A DNA stretch of 64,000 nucleotides from Bacteroidales bacterium (GTDB taxonomy: Bacteria > Bacteroidota > Bacteroidia > Bacteroidales > Muribaculaceae), in assembly GCA_015061055.1 (NCBI GenBank), contig SUXH01000002.1, forward strand, positions 62,001 to 126,000, in the 5' to 3' direction. Both the position numbers and the translations under genes were made by a program. The notes beneath the pieces were generated by a model. It made no database searches. It saw only the letters and a program-made list of their open reading frames with translations, and was not told the DNA's origin. This document shows, piece after piece, positions 27,355 to 36,490 of the stretch. Numbering within the stretch: the stretch's first letter is position 1; every line of letters begins with the position of its first letter.

Positions 27355-27573
27355 TTTCTCTAATTTTTAAAGATTAGAGATTTAAATTGTATATTTGCAA
27401 TCTAAAATCATTATTGTTGGAGTTGATAACACTTTTGAAATGTAAAAAAACTTTAAAAAAGTCTACAATTCCATTCAATAGAAATGAATTAAGTAACTAA
27501 TTAAACAACTATAAGACATTTATTATTACTAATCTTTAAAAATTTGAGAAAAAAAATACCATTTCAATCTTTT
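27355..27573. other. AT-rich upstream region
   Basis: AT-rich spacer upstream of the secreted protein gene. It contains a TATATTTG on the plus strand (27391-27398) that faces away from any gene; I do not see a convincing minus-strand promoter box. No ORF. Confidence 0.35.
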
Positions 27574-27690
27574 TTTGCGCTCTAATACAACCTCACCGAA
27601 TACGAAACATAAAACAGCCCGGCGCATAGCGAAGCGACACGCCGGGACCTATGCACACACCACGCGCTCGGGCTGTAAGCCCAACATATC
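27574..27690 (+). repeat. Hairpin-chain repeat, modules D-F (degenerate copy)
   Basis: Contains CCCGGCG (27618-27624) pairing with CGCCGGG (27640-27646) around GCATAGCGAAGCGACA, then a decayed GCACACACCACGCGC and GGGCTGTAAGCCC (27670-27682). It aligns with copies at 46.11-46.22 and 47.64-47.75 kb, with several substitutions that weaken the GCACAC stem. It lies between a terminator and an AT-rich region and has no credible ORF. Confidence 0.75.
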
Positions 27691-27729
27691 AAAAAAAAGT
27701 GGCTGACTCCAACTAATGGAATCAGCCAC
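27691..27729 (-). terminator. Terminator of the third Skp-like gene
   Basis: Minus-strand stem GTGGCTGA / TCAGCCAC extended inward by TCCA/TGGA, then eight T. It abuts the hairpin repeat. Confidence 0.88.
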
Positions 27730-27774
27730 AATCTGTATCTATCAAAAACGAGTTTTATCGGGACAGCAATCTGT

Positions 27775-28281
27775 TTATTCCTTTATTCCAAGAATAGCCT
27801 TTACAGCCGGTGTTATATCTTCAACCTTAGCACTCTTGAAAGCCACAGGTGTAACCGACACATCGAGAACAAGCATATATTCGCCTTGCACGCCTACACT
27901 ATCGATTGCAGCCTGCAATTTAGCACGAATAGGATTAAGCAACTCAGCCTTTTTAGCATCCATATCTTGCTTAACCATTTGTTGATAGCTTTCTATTTTA
28001 TCCCTATTATATTGAATCTCCTGCATACGGCGTTCTTTTATCGACTTAGCTGTGTTAGCCGGTAAAGCTTGGAAATCGCCATACTTCTGGTTAAATTCTT
28101 TCTCAAGACGTTCATTTTCTGCCTTATATTGCGACAGCAAATCATTCAATTGGCCTTCAGCCATCACCTTCTCCGGCATCACATCGAAAATAGCTTTCGA
28201 ATCAACCACTCCAATCTTTTGAGCCACCACACATAGAGGCAACATAAGCATTGCAATTAGCAAAAGTTTCTTCATAATCAT
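27775..28281 (-). CDS. OmpH/Skp family periplasmic chaperone (copy 3)
   Basis: A 168-residue exported protein: signal peptide (MKKLLLIAMLMLPLCVVAQ from the second Met), then KIGVVDSKAIFDVMPE, the family N-terminus. A long coiled-coil follows (residues about 40-110, NDLLSQYKAENERLEKEFNQK), and the protein ends with a small strand domain (AIDSVGVQGEYMLVLDVSV). Skp holds unfolded outer-membrane proteins for BamA. It has its own -7 box (28312-28319) and terminator, so it can be expressed independently of the other two copies. An upstream Met adds two residues. Confidence 0.88.
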   Translation of the reverse strand: MIMKKLLLIAMLMLPLCVVAQKIGVVDSKAIFDVMPEKVMAEGQLNDLLSQYKAENERLEKEFNQKYGDFQALPANTAKSIKERRMQEIQYNRDKIESYQQMVKQDMDAKKAELLNPIRAKLQAAIDSVGVQGEYMLVLDVSVTPVAFKSAKVEDITPAVKAILGIKE

Positions 28282-28311
28282 ATACAGTTTTTATATTTTT
28301 ATTCTTATGTA

Positions 28312-28319
28312 CAAAATTA
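28312..28319 (-). promoter_or_regulatory. -7 box of Skp-like copy 3
   Basis: TAATTTTG on the minus strand, about 30 bp before the start codon. Confidence 0.5.
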
Positions 28320-28341
28320 ATATTTTATTTTGAATTGACAT

Positions 28342-28372
28342 AAAAAAAGCCGCAACTTTAAGGTTACGGCTT
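28342..28372 (-). terminator. Terminator of Skp-like copy 2
   Basis: Minus-strand stem AAGCCG..AAC / GTT..CGGCTT followed by TTTTTTT. Confidence 0.85.
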
Positions 28373-28396
28373 ATGATTATAATATCATCTGTGTGA

Positions 28397-28909
28397 TTAT
28401 TTGATTCCAAGTTTTGCTTTTACTTGAGAAGTTACATCTTCAGCTCCATTACCGGCATAAAGCACTACACCCATCGACATATCATAGATAAATGTGTAAC
28501 CACCTTCAGCACCTACAGCCTTGATAGCATTTTGCAACTTATCCATAATTGGAGCAAGAAGAGTTTCTTGTGTACGTTGCAATTCTTGGCTTGCTGTTTG
28601 TTGGAAATTTTGAATCTTTTGGTAAGTTTCTTGCAACTCTTGCATACGACGATCCTTGATTGCCTTTGGTGTTGTTGCATCAGCTTCAAGCTTTTCATAA
28701 TCAGCTTGCAATTGAGCAAATGCTTCTTGAAGTTTCTTTCCTTCAGCGTCATATTTTGCTGCAGTTTCTTTCAAAGTATTTTCTGCAGTAGCCTTATCAG
28801 GCATAAGATTGAAAACTTCTTGAGTATTAACTGTTCCAAATTTCAAAGTTTGAGCCGAAAGGCACATTGGTGCTGCCAAAAGTACAGCAAGTAAAATCTT
28901 CTTAATCAT
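28397..28909 (-). CDS. OmpH/Skp family periplasmic chaperone (copy 2)
   Basis: A 170-residue exported protein with signal peptide MIKKILLAVLLAAPMCLSAQ. The mature N-terminus is LKFGTVNTQEVFNLMPDK, a coiled-coil runs over about residues 40-125 (KLQEAFAQLQADYEKLEADA), and the C-terminal strand region contains GGYTFIYDMSMGV. It is the middle of three tandem paralogues downstream of bamA and is separated from copy 3 by a terminator. A -7 box TATCTTTG at 28961-28968 gives it its own promoter. Confidence 0.88.
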   Translation of the reverse strand: MIKKILLAVLLAAPMCLSAQTLKFGTVNTQEVFNLMPDKATAENTLKETAAKYDAEGKKLQEAFAQLQADYEKLEADATTPKAIKDRRMQELQETYQKIQNFQQTASQELQRTQETLLAPIMDKLQNAIKAVGAEGGYTFIYDMSMGVVLYAGNGAEDVTSQVKAKLGIK

Positions 28910-28960
28910 TTTTTTATAATGTTTTATTTATTAATTCTATGTTTTTTTCAAAAACAGCAA

Positions 28961-28968
28961 CAAAGATA
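28961..28968 (-). promoter_or_regulatory. -7 box of Skp-like copy 2
   Basis: TATCTTTG on the minus strand, perfect match; predicted transcription start near 28955. Confidence 0.55.
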
Positions 28969-29036
28969 GTGAAAACCAACCCAATAACAAAATTTAATCA
29001 AAGCTTTTTGCCTACAAATGGTTCTCTATCATTACA

Positions 29037-29552
29037 CTATTTTGAATATCCCAATTTCTCAAGCACAAGATTGCTTACGTCGATTCGTGGCGATGCAAAA
29101 ACGATGCTTTGTGACGATGCACGATCGAAAATAGCTTGATATCCGCGTTCTTCGCTCACTTTCTTTATTGCCTCATACACATCATCTTGAATAGGCTTAA
29201 TAAGCGATTCACGTTTCTTGAACAATTCGCCTTGCGGACCGAAATATTTATATTTCAAGTCGGTTGCTTCTTTTTCTTTTGCTACAATCTCTTGTTCTTT
29301 TTTCTTCTTCTGTTCATCGGTTAGAAACACCATATCGTTTTGGAAGTTCTTATATAATGTTTCGGCTTCCTTAGCCAAGTCTTCCACCTCCTTTTCCCAA
29401 CGCAACGACACTTGGTTTAGCTGTTCATTGGCCATTTCATACGCAGGAATATTCTTCAGAATATATTCCATATCGACCAATGCGAACTTTTGGGCATTTG
29501 CACTCAATACCATAGCCACACAGGCTATCAATGATAATACAATTTTTTTCAT
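29037..29552 (-). CDS. OmpH/Skp family periplasmic chaperone (copy 1)
   Basis: A 171-residue exported protein with signal peptide MKKIVLSLIACVAMVLSANAQ. The mature N-terminus is KFALVDMEYILKNIPAYEM, a Lys/Glu-rich coiled-coil covers residues about 45-110 (EQKKKKEQEIVAKEKEA), and the C-terminal part has GYQAIFDRASSQSIVFASP. It is the copy nearest bamA and corresponds to the conserved bamA-ompH neighbour of Bacteroidetes; a terminator lies between bamA and it. No clear -7 box was found in the 157-bp gap. Confidence 0.88.
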   Translation of the reverse strand: MKKIVLSLIACVAMVLSANAQKFALVDMEYILKNIPAYEMANEQLNQVSLRWEKEVEDLAKEAETLYKNFQNDMVFLTDEQKKKKEQEIVAKEKEATDLKYKYFGPQGELFKKRESLIKPIQDDVYEAIKKVSEERGYQAIFDRASSQSIVFASPRIDVSNLVLEKLGYSK

Positions 29553-29640
29553 ATCACTTTTTAAGTTAAATTCGTTATTTTGACTCGATAATATCGTTTT
29601 AGTTTAATACGGCATTTGTTTTTTTACTTAATGTTTATTT

Positions 29641-29678
29641 AAAAGTCCTTAACGCCTATCGGCGCCAAGGACTTTGTA
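29641..29678 (-). terminator. Terminator of bamA
   Basis: Stem AAAGTCCTT / AAGGACTTT with inner CGCC/GGCG. The following T-run on the minus strand is short (CTTTTAAATAAAC), so read-through into the Skp gene is possible. Confidence 0.7.
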
Positions 29679-29709
29679 TATCATCGTTCTTCAAACGACG
29701 CGTATATCA

Positions 29710-32343
29710 TTAGAACTCTTGACCAAGTACAAAGTGGAAGTGGCTGCCACCCTTTGTTCCATACACTTTATCAAAACCATAAGCCCAGTCAATACCCATC
29801 ATACCAACCATTGGCAAGAAGATACGTACACCGGCACCTGCCGAACGCTTAAGATTAAATGGTTGGAACTCTCCTACACTTGTCCACGCATTACCACCTT
29901 CCAAGAATGCAAGACCATAGATAGTGGTACTTGTCTGCAACATAAATGGGAAGTGTAATTCAAAGCAGTAACGTGTATAAGCATAACCCTCCTTAGAATA
30001 TGGTGTGAATGCTCCATTGTCATAACCACGAAGTGCAATGGTTTCCGATGCATAAGTATAACTGCCCGACATACCGTCACCACCCACATAGAATGTTTCA
30101 AATGGTGATTTCAGATATTTATTATAGCTGCCAAGCAATCCAATATCGGCACGTGTCATCAACACAAGTGTCCATTGTCCGTCAACATCGGTAAGCGGAG
30201 TATAAGTCTTTGCCTTAAATTTGAGTTTCCAATATTCAATCCACTTATACATTTCTTTCTTTGATTCAACTGTATTCTCCTGACTTAACTTTTGCCAATC
30301 TTTTTTACCAAACAATGAAGCAGGAGGTGTCATATGCATACTCAATGAAATATCACTACCGCTACGAGTATACAATGGATTATCGATACTATTACGAGAA
30401 AGAGTCAATCCGAAAACCAATGAATTTGATACACCGTTATTCATATAGTACAAATAATCCCAATTCTTTAGGTTGTACCATTGATAACTCAATTCTGCAC
30501 TCAATGTAAAGTAGTCATCAGGCCAATTCAAACGCTTACCAAATCCCACTGTCAAACCACCCATTTGCAAGTACTTATTTGGGTCGTATGCGCTTTCGTA
30601 AGTATAGTTATTTCCATAGCCATAATTATTGCCATATCCGTAACCATATCCGTAGCCGTAATTATACAAATAATTGGTGTAATTACTGTTATAGTACGAT
30701 GAATTAATACCTGTTTGGCGTGAATAGAATGCCGATACCGATAATGCATTAGGACGCTTTCCTCCAAACCATGGGTCAAGGAACGAAATACTATATGCTT
30801 GATAGTACTTAGCATTGGTTTGCGCACTGATTGTAAACGTTTGTCCTTCACCTTGAGGGATAATACCCTTATATGATGATGGATTGAACAGGTTCTTGAT
30901 AGAGAAGTTAGTGAACTTCAAACTCAATTTACCGATGATACCGGTCTGTCCCCAACCTGCCGAGAATTCTATTTGGTCATTAGCTTTCGACTCAAGATTG
31001 AAAACAATGTCTACAGTACCGTTATCTTCATTGGGTTCAGGGCGTATATCCATCTTTTCGGGGTCGAAATGACCTGTTTGTGCAATTTCACGGGCCGAAC
31101 GCATCAAGTCCGATTTAGAGAACAATTGTCCCGGCTTAACACGCAATTCTCTACGAACCACCTTTTCGTACAAGCGGTCGTTACCATTGATAACAACTTT
31201 GTTAATTCGAGCTTGCGGACCTTCGATAACTTGCATTTCAAGCGCAACCGAATCACCTTGTATATTATTTTCTATAGGCAATAATCGGAAGAACAAATAA
31301 CCGCGATTCATATACAAGTTTGACACCGCATCATCATCTTCCTCTGTGCGTTTCCTAAGCAGTTTTTGGTTATACACATCACCCTTTTTCATTCCGAGCA
31401 CTTCGTCAAGGACTGCAGAGTTATACACTGTGTTACCCACCCATTTTATATCCGAAATATGATATTGCTTTCCTTCTTCAACTGTCAAATACACATCGAC
31501 TGTTTTCTCATCATAATTCACCACACTATCAGCCACGATACGAGCATCACGATAACCCATTTCGTTGTATTTCTCTATAATGCGGTTCTTATCATCTTCA
31601 AAATCATTAGGGACGAATTTCTTTTGGCTGAACAACTTCACAAGACTACCCTTTTCGTTAGTCTTCTTCATAACACGCTTCAACTTTCCATCGTCCATCA
31701 CTTCGTTACCATCGATATAGATCTTATGCACCTTAATTTTTTCATGACGGTCCACCTTTATATCTACGATAACTTCATTTTCCTTACTCAAATCTTCTCT
31801 TTGAGTTACACTCACTTCGGCATTCTTAAAACCTTTATCATCGTAATACTTGTCGATGATTTGTTCAGCGCGTGTAGCGATATTCTGTGTAAACTGATTA
31901 CCCTTCATCAACCCAAGGCGTTGCTTGATTTCCTCACGCTCGCCTTTTTTCATACCCAAATAATTAATCTCCGAGATACGTGGTTGTTGACGCAATGCAA
32001 ATTCGAGCCAAGCCTTGTCGCCACATATCTTCTCCACTTTGATTTGAATCTTTGAGAACAAGCCTTGTCGCCAGAAGCGTTTTGCAGCAGCTTTTATCTC
32101 GTCGCCGGGAATCTCAATTCTTTGACCTACCGACAAGCCCGAATAGCCTATGATAATATAATCTTCATAGTTGTCCACTCCTGTCACCTTAATTCCTGCA
32201 ATCTCATATTTCTGGGGCATCCCGGTATATACGATTTTAGGATTATAGATTGTGTCGTTCTGCGTCTGTGCAGTAGCCATTGGAGCAAACGCCCCAACTA
32301 TTATTGCAATTAATGCAGGCAGTAACTTATATCGCATATTCAA
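29710..32343 (-). CDS. bamA: Outer-membrane protein assembly factor BamA
   Basis: Central Omp85 component that folds beta-barrel proteins into the outer membrane. The 877-residue protein has a signal peptide (MNMRYKLLPALIAIIVGAF, cleavage after ATA-Q). POTRA domains occupy about residues 45-455 (GMPQKYEIAGIKVTGVDNYE, YHISDIKWVGNTVYNSAVLD, ARINKVVINGNDRLYEK mark repeats). The barrel runs from about 460 to 877 with the conserved end WAYGFDKVYGTKGGSHFHFV and terminal QEF. An unusual Tyr/Gly/Asn-rich loop, repeating YG with interspersed Asn, occupies about residues 550-583. It follows uppS by 18 bp and is followed by three skp-like genes. Confidence 0.95.
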   Translation of the reverse strand: MNMRYKLLPALIAIIVGAFAPMATAQTQNDTIYNPKIVYTGMPQKYEIAGIKVTGVDNYEDYIIIGYSGLSVGQRIEIPGDEIKAAAKRFWRQGLFSKIQIKVEKICGDKAWLEFALRQQPRISEINYLGMKKGEREEIKQRLGLMKGNQFTQNIATRAEQIIDKYYDDKGFKNAEVSVTQREDLSKENEVIVDIKVDRHEKIKVHKIYIDGNEVMDDGKLKRVMKKTNEKGSLVKLFSQKKFVPNDFEDDKNRIIEKYNEMGYRDARIVADSVVNYDEKTVDVYLTVEEGKQYHISDIKWVGNTVYNSAVLDEVLGMKKGDVYNQKLLRKRTEEDDDAVSNLYMNRGYLFFRLLPIENNIQGDSVALEMQVIEGPQARINKVVINGNDRLYEKVVRRELRVKPGQLFSKSDLMRSAREIAQTGHFDPEKMDIRPEPNEDNGTVDIVFNLESKANDQIEFSAGWGQTGIIGKLSLKFTNFSIKNLFNPSSYKGIIPQGEGQTFTISAQTNAKYYQAYSISFLDPWFGGKRPNALSVSAFYSRQTGINSSYYNSNYTNYLYNYGYGYGYGYGNNYGYGNNYTYESAYDPNKYLQMGGLTVGFGKRLNWPDDYFTLSAELSYQWYNLKNWDYLYYMNNGVSNSLVFGLTLSRNSIDNPLYTRSGSDISLSMHMTPPASLFGKKDWQKLSQENTVESKKEMYKWIEYWKLKFKAKTYTPLTDVDGQWTLVLMTRADIGLLGSYNKYLKSPFETFYVGGDGMSGSYTYASETIALRGYDNGAFTPYSKEGYAYTRYCFELHFPFMLQTSTTIYGLAFLEGGNAWTSVGEFQPFNLKRSAGAGVRIFLPMVGMMGIDWAYGFDKVYGTKGGSHFHFVLGQEF

Positions 32344-32361
32344 TTTATTATATATCTGATT

Positions 32362-33117
32362 TTATTTAGTTTCGTTATCACTCACCTGTTCACTCGTTTT
32401 GCCATATCGGCGTTCTCTTGCTTGATATTCAAGGATTGCAGCATAGAAATCCTCTTTCGAAAAATCAGGCCAGAATTTATCGGAGAAATACAACTCTGAG
32501 TAAGCTATTTGCCACAATAAATAGTTGCTTATACGCAAATCACCTCCTGTGCGAACAAGCAAATCGGGGTCGGGCATTCCAGCAGTCGTAAGACTTGAAT
32601 CAAACAATTCCACATCGATATTTTCCACATCGACTTCATTGTTTTTCACTTTCAACGCTATTTTTTTACATGCTTCAAGTATTTCCCAACGTGATGAATA
32701 GCTCAATGCAAGCACAAGTGTTAGACCTGTGCAATGTGATGTATCTTTAATACACTTTAGCAATCGTGTCGATGCAAATTCAGGCATTCGAGCTATATCG
32801 CCCACCATTGTCAAGCGCACATTATTTTTTATCAAGTCGGGGGTTTCTCGTTCAATAGCTACCACCACAAGATTCATCAGCGCATCTACCTCCTCTTTCG
32901 GACGATTCCAATTCTCGGTAGAGAAAGTATAGAGTGTAAGATATTTCACACCTATTTCAGAAGCAGCTTCAGTTATGCGACGCACAGTATTCACACCCTC
33001 AACATGCCCCATCGACCTGTCGAGACCGCGTTGTTTTGCCCAACGTCCGTTACCGTCCATTATTACTGCTACGTGAGCAGGCAGACGACTGCTGTCTATC
33101 TTTTCAGCTAATGACAT
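32362..33117 (-). CDS. uppS: Isoprenyl transferase (undecaprenyl diphosphate synthase)
   Basis: Condenses isopentenyl diphosphate with farnesyl diphosphate to make the C55 carrier lipid for wall and surface polysaccharides. The 251-residue cis-prenyltransferase has [20 protein letters not shown] near residue 16 with the catalytic Asp and substrate Arg, [13 protein letters not shown] near residue 61, [16 protein letters not shown] near residue 135 and [20 protein letters not shown] near residue 190. It lies 18 bp upstream of bamA, the conserved Bacteroidetes order. The DUF6089-like gene precedes it by 27 bp. Confidence 0.96.
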   Translation of the reverse strand: MSLAEKIDSSRLPAHVAVIMDGNGRWAKQRGLDRSMGHVEGVNTVRRITEAASEIGVKYLTLYTFSTENWNRPKEEVDALMNLVVVAIERETPDLIKNNVRLTMVGDIARMPEFASTRLLKCIKDTSHCTGLTLVLALSYSSRWEILEACKKIALKVKNNEVDVENIDVELFDSSLTTAGMPDPDLLVRTGGDLRISNYLLWQIAYSELYFSDKFWPDFSKEDFYAAILEYQARERRYGKTSEQVSDNETK

Positions 33118-33144
33118 CTCTGTTATATTTTCTCGTTTCTATAA

Positions 33145-33813
33145 TCAATCTACATAGTGACAAGTTTTACAACGCTTACTGAACTCATAAGTTATAGTCA
33201 GCATTGTGAAAGAACTCCAATCTGTGTTCTTTCCAAAAGAACTTTTCACTCCATTCAAGTCGCTTAACCCATCGAGTTTGTCGCCAAATGCTTTGCGCAT
33301 TGTGAATTCAAGCCCGATATTCAAGCGTTCCTTCAGTTTATATTTAACGCCCACACCCATAGGAATATTCATCGCAAATGCGCCATTCCCCGAAGCCGAA
33401 GCATACACGCCTCCCAATCCAAGTGTAGCGTATGGTGTTATCCTTTTCAGTTTTTTATATGTGGGACCTATTCCATATTCAAAAAAATTAAATTCAATCT
33501 GCGCTCCGAAATCACATAGAGTTGAATTGAACGAATATGTTTGCCCATCGGGAAACACCATATTATTGTCGGCAGAGTTTCCGCTGATACCTGCCACCGT
33601 AATATTTGCCTTCAACGCCCATCTTGTCGACGGAAGATAGCGGAACACCGCACCACCGGCCAATCCTGGATTTTTCAGCACATTACTTTTATTTACATCG
33701 CCAAGATAGCCACTCAAGCCAAGCCCGGCACCAATCTCGTATCGATAATCTTGTGCTTGTACAGCTATTGCAGCACTCACACACAACAATATAGCGATTA
33801 ATAACTTTTTCAT
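33145..33813 (-). CDS. DUF6089-like outer-membrane beta-barrel protein
   Basis: A 222-residue exported protein with signal peptide MKKLLIAILLCVSAAIAVQA. Its strand-rich body begins YRYEIGAGLGLSGYLGDVNK and includes RITPYATLGLGGVYASASGN and MNIPMGVGVKYKLKERLNIG, typical of small outer-membrane barrels of the OmpW/porin-like type. It ends unusually for a barrel with a Cys-containing tail KRCKTCHYVD. The location immediately before uppS-bamA is conserved in Bacteroidales and suggests an envelope role, but no function is known. Confidence 0.72.
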   Translation of the reverse strand: MKKLLIAILLCVSAAIAVQAQDYRYEIGAGLGLSGYLGDVNKSNVLKNPGLAGGAVFRYLPSTRWALKANITVAGISGNSADNNMVFPDGQTYSFNSTLCDFGAQIEFNFFEYGIGPTYKKLKRITPYATLGLGGVYASASGNGAFAMNIPMGVGVKYKLKERLNIGLEFTMRKAFGDKLDGLSDLNGVKSSFGKNTDWSSFTMLTITYEFSKRCKTCHYVD

Positions 33814-33885
33814 AACGTCGGTCGATTTTATTTTCTATTAAAACGTATCTCTGCGTCAAAAAAGTATATCAATCACTAATCTTTA

Positions 33886-35391
33886 TCAATATAGAGGCTT
33901 GAACGTTAAACGATTGATAACGCCTTGCCAAATATTGTTATAAAGTATACCATGCTCATTAACTCCACCTATCAAGTACACATAAGGGCATTCCCATGTT
34001 GTAATTGGTTTTATTGCTCTTGAACTGATACGCATACTTGCAGGAAGTTTTGTCTGCATTTCTACCCATGTATCACTCATACCTCGCGATTCAGTAAAAG
34101 TCTTGTCCACGACGAAAGCCTGAGCAAAAGAGAAAGGCTCAATATATTCAGGTAATTGCAAACATTCGTTTGCCACTGTCCATGTCAATCCATTATCAAT
34201 CGACATTGACACTACATCTACTCGTGTGCCATCCGACAACTCACCTCCCATAGCCAACAACAATGGTTCTGAGAATGAATTTAATGTTTCCGAATCTAAA
34301 TATGTGCAATAATATGGAATTAATGTTATTCCTTTTAATTGACCAAGTGTAGCTTCAACACGGCTAATGATTCCCCACACCGAGCCATCATAGCCCCAAG
34401 TGTGTTTACAATAATTTCCATTAGCCAACACACCACCAATCATAAGTTTTTGGTCGCTTACAGCCCATCTTGATTCAAGTTTTACCATTTGCGACACACC
34501 TTCGATAGGAAAATCTTCAGGTACTTCGGTTGACACAAAGCCTTCGCTCTCCGGATATTGTGCGTGCTTATACACATCGCCCTCTTTAATTACTCCGAGC
34601 AATGTATTATTGTAAGAACCTATAATGCTATACCACGACAAGCCACAAGATGTCCAAGTCAAGCCATCGGTTGATGTGTAAAGAGCTTTATCGCTGTCCA
34701 AGATAAACAATGCTTCATCGGTAGCCATAAATGACTGCAACAATGGAGTAAAAGGCAATTCCACGCGTGTCTTTTCCCACTGATTTGCAAATATATCGGA
34801 AGTTACCGACATCACATAGCCTTTCTCATCTTGTATAAAGCAATATAATTTATCTTGAAGTTGAACGGTTTTCTGATCCTTAGGTGCTGTGAACGAAGGC
34901 AAGTCGCGGCGCGCAAATCTGCTCCAATACAATGTATCAGGTTCTATTTGATGCACATTCACCTTTATGGTATAAGTCTTTTCATTCGACATATCCATCG
35001 ACAATATCTTAAACTTCACATCTCCTGTAAAATCAATAGAGTCTTCAGAGTTATATTTAAACACTGTGTCACGCATCCATTTGCCATTTGTTACATGGAA
35101 TTCTGCCGACGCACTTTCAGCATAAGTCATATTTACCTTAAGATTTGACACATCTACTCCCATTGGCAACGAATCGGCATTATATATCAATCCTCTATCC
35201 AGATCGATTGTAAAGAACACAGTGTCCAAATTATCCATTACGTTACCGTTTTCCTGCAATGAGAACGCAGATATTACAACACTGTTACTATAAACCGTTA
35301 ATTCATCACTATTATCTTCTTCATTACACGAAAACAATATCGATGTCAACAATGCGCCCAACATTAGGCATATAGGAAATTTTCTATTCAT
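33886..35391 (-). CDS. DUF6242-like lipoprotein
   Basis: A 501-residue lipoprotein: MNRKFPICLMLGALLTSILF ends in SC, lipidated at about Cys22, followed by NEEDNSDE, whose acidic residues resemble the lipoprotein export signal that sends Bacteroidetes lipoproteins to the surface. The N-terminal third is an Ig-like region (VVISAFSLQENGNVMDNLDT). The rest repeats galactose-oxidase/Kelch-like motifs (WAVSDQKLMIGGVL, LLLAMGGELSDGTRVDVVSM, YVYLIGGVNEHGILYNNIWQ). These features match the DUF6242 family. It has its own promoter (-7 box 35415-35422). Its target is unknown. Confidence 0.75.
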   Translation of the reverse strand: MNRKFPICLMLGALLTSILFSCNEEDNSDELTVYSNSVVISAFSLQENGNVMDNLDTVFFTIDLDRGLIYNADSLPMGVDVSNLKVNMTYAESASAEFHVTNGKWMRDTVFKYNSEDSIDFTGDVKFKILSMDMSNEKTYTIKVNVHQIEPDTLYWSRFARRDLPSFTAPKDQKTVQLQDKLYCFIQDEKGYVMSVTSDIFANQWEKTRVELPFTPLLQSFMATDEALFILDSDKALYTSTDGLTWTSCGLSWYSIIGSYNNTLLGVIKEGDVYKHAQYPESEGFVSTEVPEDFPIEGVSQMVKLESRWAVSDQKLMIGGVLANGNYCKHTWGYDGSVWGIISRVEATLGQLKGITLIPYYCTYLDSETLNSFSEPLLLAMGGELSDGTRVDVVSMSIDNGLTWTVANECLQLPEYIEPFSFAQAFVVDKTFTESRGMSDTWVEMQTKLPASMRISSRAIKPITTWECPYVYLIGGVNEHGILYNNIWQGVINRLTFKPLY

Positions 35392-35414
35392 TTGTATACA
35401 TAAATTTTAAGATG

Positions 35415-35422
35415 CAAATTTA
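35415..35422 (-). promoter_or_regulatory. -7 box of the DUF6242-like gene
   Basis: TAAATTTG on the minus strand, about 23 bp before the start codon. Confidence 0.55.
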
Positions 35423-35625
35423 GCAACATTTTTTCATAAAAAAGCGATGAGCAAGGCTTTTTTTATGATTGTTTGCATAATATGCATTTCTTCACGTTTG
35501 TTTTCAATGCACAAAAATAATAAAAATAGTTTGTTCTATGGTTATATTTCACACTTTATAAGCCTTTACAGCAACATCAAACTCATTTTAACACTAAAAG
35601 CACTCTTTTCCTCAATCTTTTTAAC

Positions 35626-35633
35626 TATCTTTA
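35626..35633 (+). promoter_or_regulatory. -7 box of prmC (leaderless geometry)
   Basis: TATCTTTA, one mismatch to TAnnTTTG, ends 5 bp before the prmC ATG at 35639, so the transcript would start almost at the start codon. Confidence 0.5.
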
Positions 35634-35638
35634 CACCT

Positions 35639-36490
35639 ATGAAAGAAACATTACAACATATTAAGGAATCTCTTTCCCCTATTTTTTCACAAAGAGAAAT
35701 CAACAGTCTTATAAAAATCATATTTGAGAATTTGAAAGGATATTCTCAGGTCGACATCATTATGCACAGCGACGATGAACTATCCGATTACATAAAAAAC
35801 AAAATCGACAAGATTCTTTCACGACTGCTCAACCACGAACCCATACAATACATTCTCGGCGAAGCGTACTTTCAAGGATTTCACCTCAAGGTAACGCCTT
35901 CCACTCTTATTCCTCGCCCTGAAACCGAGCAACTTGTAGATATCATAATCCGAGAAAATTCACGCCCCGACCTTCGTATTCTCGACATTGGCACAGGCAG
36001 TGGTGCCATTGCAATTGCTTTGGCTCGAGCTTTACATTTCCCTCAAGTCGATGCCATCGACATCTCCAGCGAAGCTCTTATCGTTGCCAAAGAGAATGCC
36101 AAGACTCTCAAAGCCAACGTCAATTTCATTCTAAAGGACATTCTTAACGAACCTGCGCCCTGCGAGCCTCTCTACGACATCATCGTGAGCAATCCGCCTT
36201 ACATCACACACACAGAGCGCACACACATGGAGCCCAACGTACTTGACTACGAGCCTCATTCGGCTCTTTTCGTACCCGACTCCGATCCGTTGCTGTTCTA
36301 TCGGGCTATTGCCAAGTATGCCGACAGAGCTCTTTCTCATGGAGGACGATTGTATTTTGAAATCAATCGTAATTATGACAAAGAGACTGCCGAGTTACTG
36401 TCAAATTATGGATTTGAAGACATTTCCATCGAAAAAGATATGTATGCCAACGACCGATTTGTATCGGCAACTAAGACTTCCCACGTATGA
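35639..36490 (+). CDS. prmC: Release factor glutamine methyltransferase
   Basis: Methylates the Gln of the GGQ motif in release factors 1 and 2, including the RF2 encoded at 9 kb. The 283-residue enzyme begins MKETLQHIKESLSPIFSQRE. It has an N-terminal helical substrate domain (HEPIQYILGEAYFQGFHLK near residue 65), the SAM motif RILDIGTGSGAIAIALAR near residue 116 and the catalytic YDIIVSNPPYITHTE near residue 179. An upstream in-frame start at 35447 would add 64 hydrophobic residues and precede the promoter box, so it is rejected. It opens a tightly packed set with recX (4-bp ATGA overlap) and comF. Confidence 0.95.
   Translation: MKETLQHIKESLSPIFSQREINSLIKIIFENLKGYSQVDIIMHSDDELSDYIKNKIDKILSRLLNHEPIQYILGEAYFQGFHLKVTPSTLIPRPETEQLVDIIIRENSRPDLRILDIGTGSGAIAIALARALHFPQVDAIDISSEALIVAKENAKTLKANVNFILKDILNEPAPCEPLYDIIVSNPPYITHTERTHMEPNVLDYEPHSALFVPDSDPLLFYRAIAKYADRALSHGGRLYFEINRNYDKETAELLSNYGFEDISIEKDMYANDRFVSATKTSHV

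Noticed and set aside
27391-27398. Plus-strand -7 box TATATTTG
   Set aside because: No plus-strand gene follows, no terminator is found in range, and the region is AT-rich, so a chance match is more likely than a promoter.
35447-35638. Upstream start giving prmC a 64-residue hydrophobic extension
   Set aside because: It precedes the promoter box at 35626-35633 and the extension has no counterpart in PrmC.
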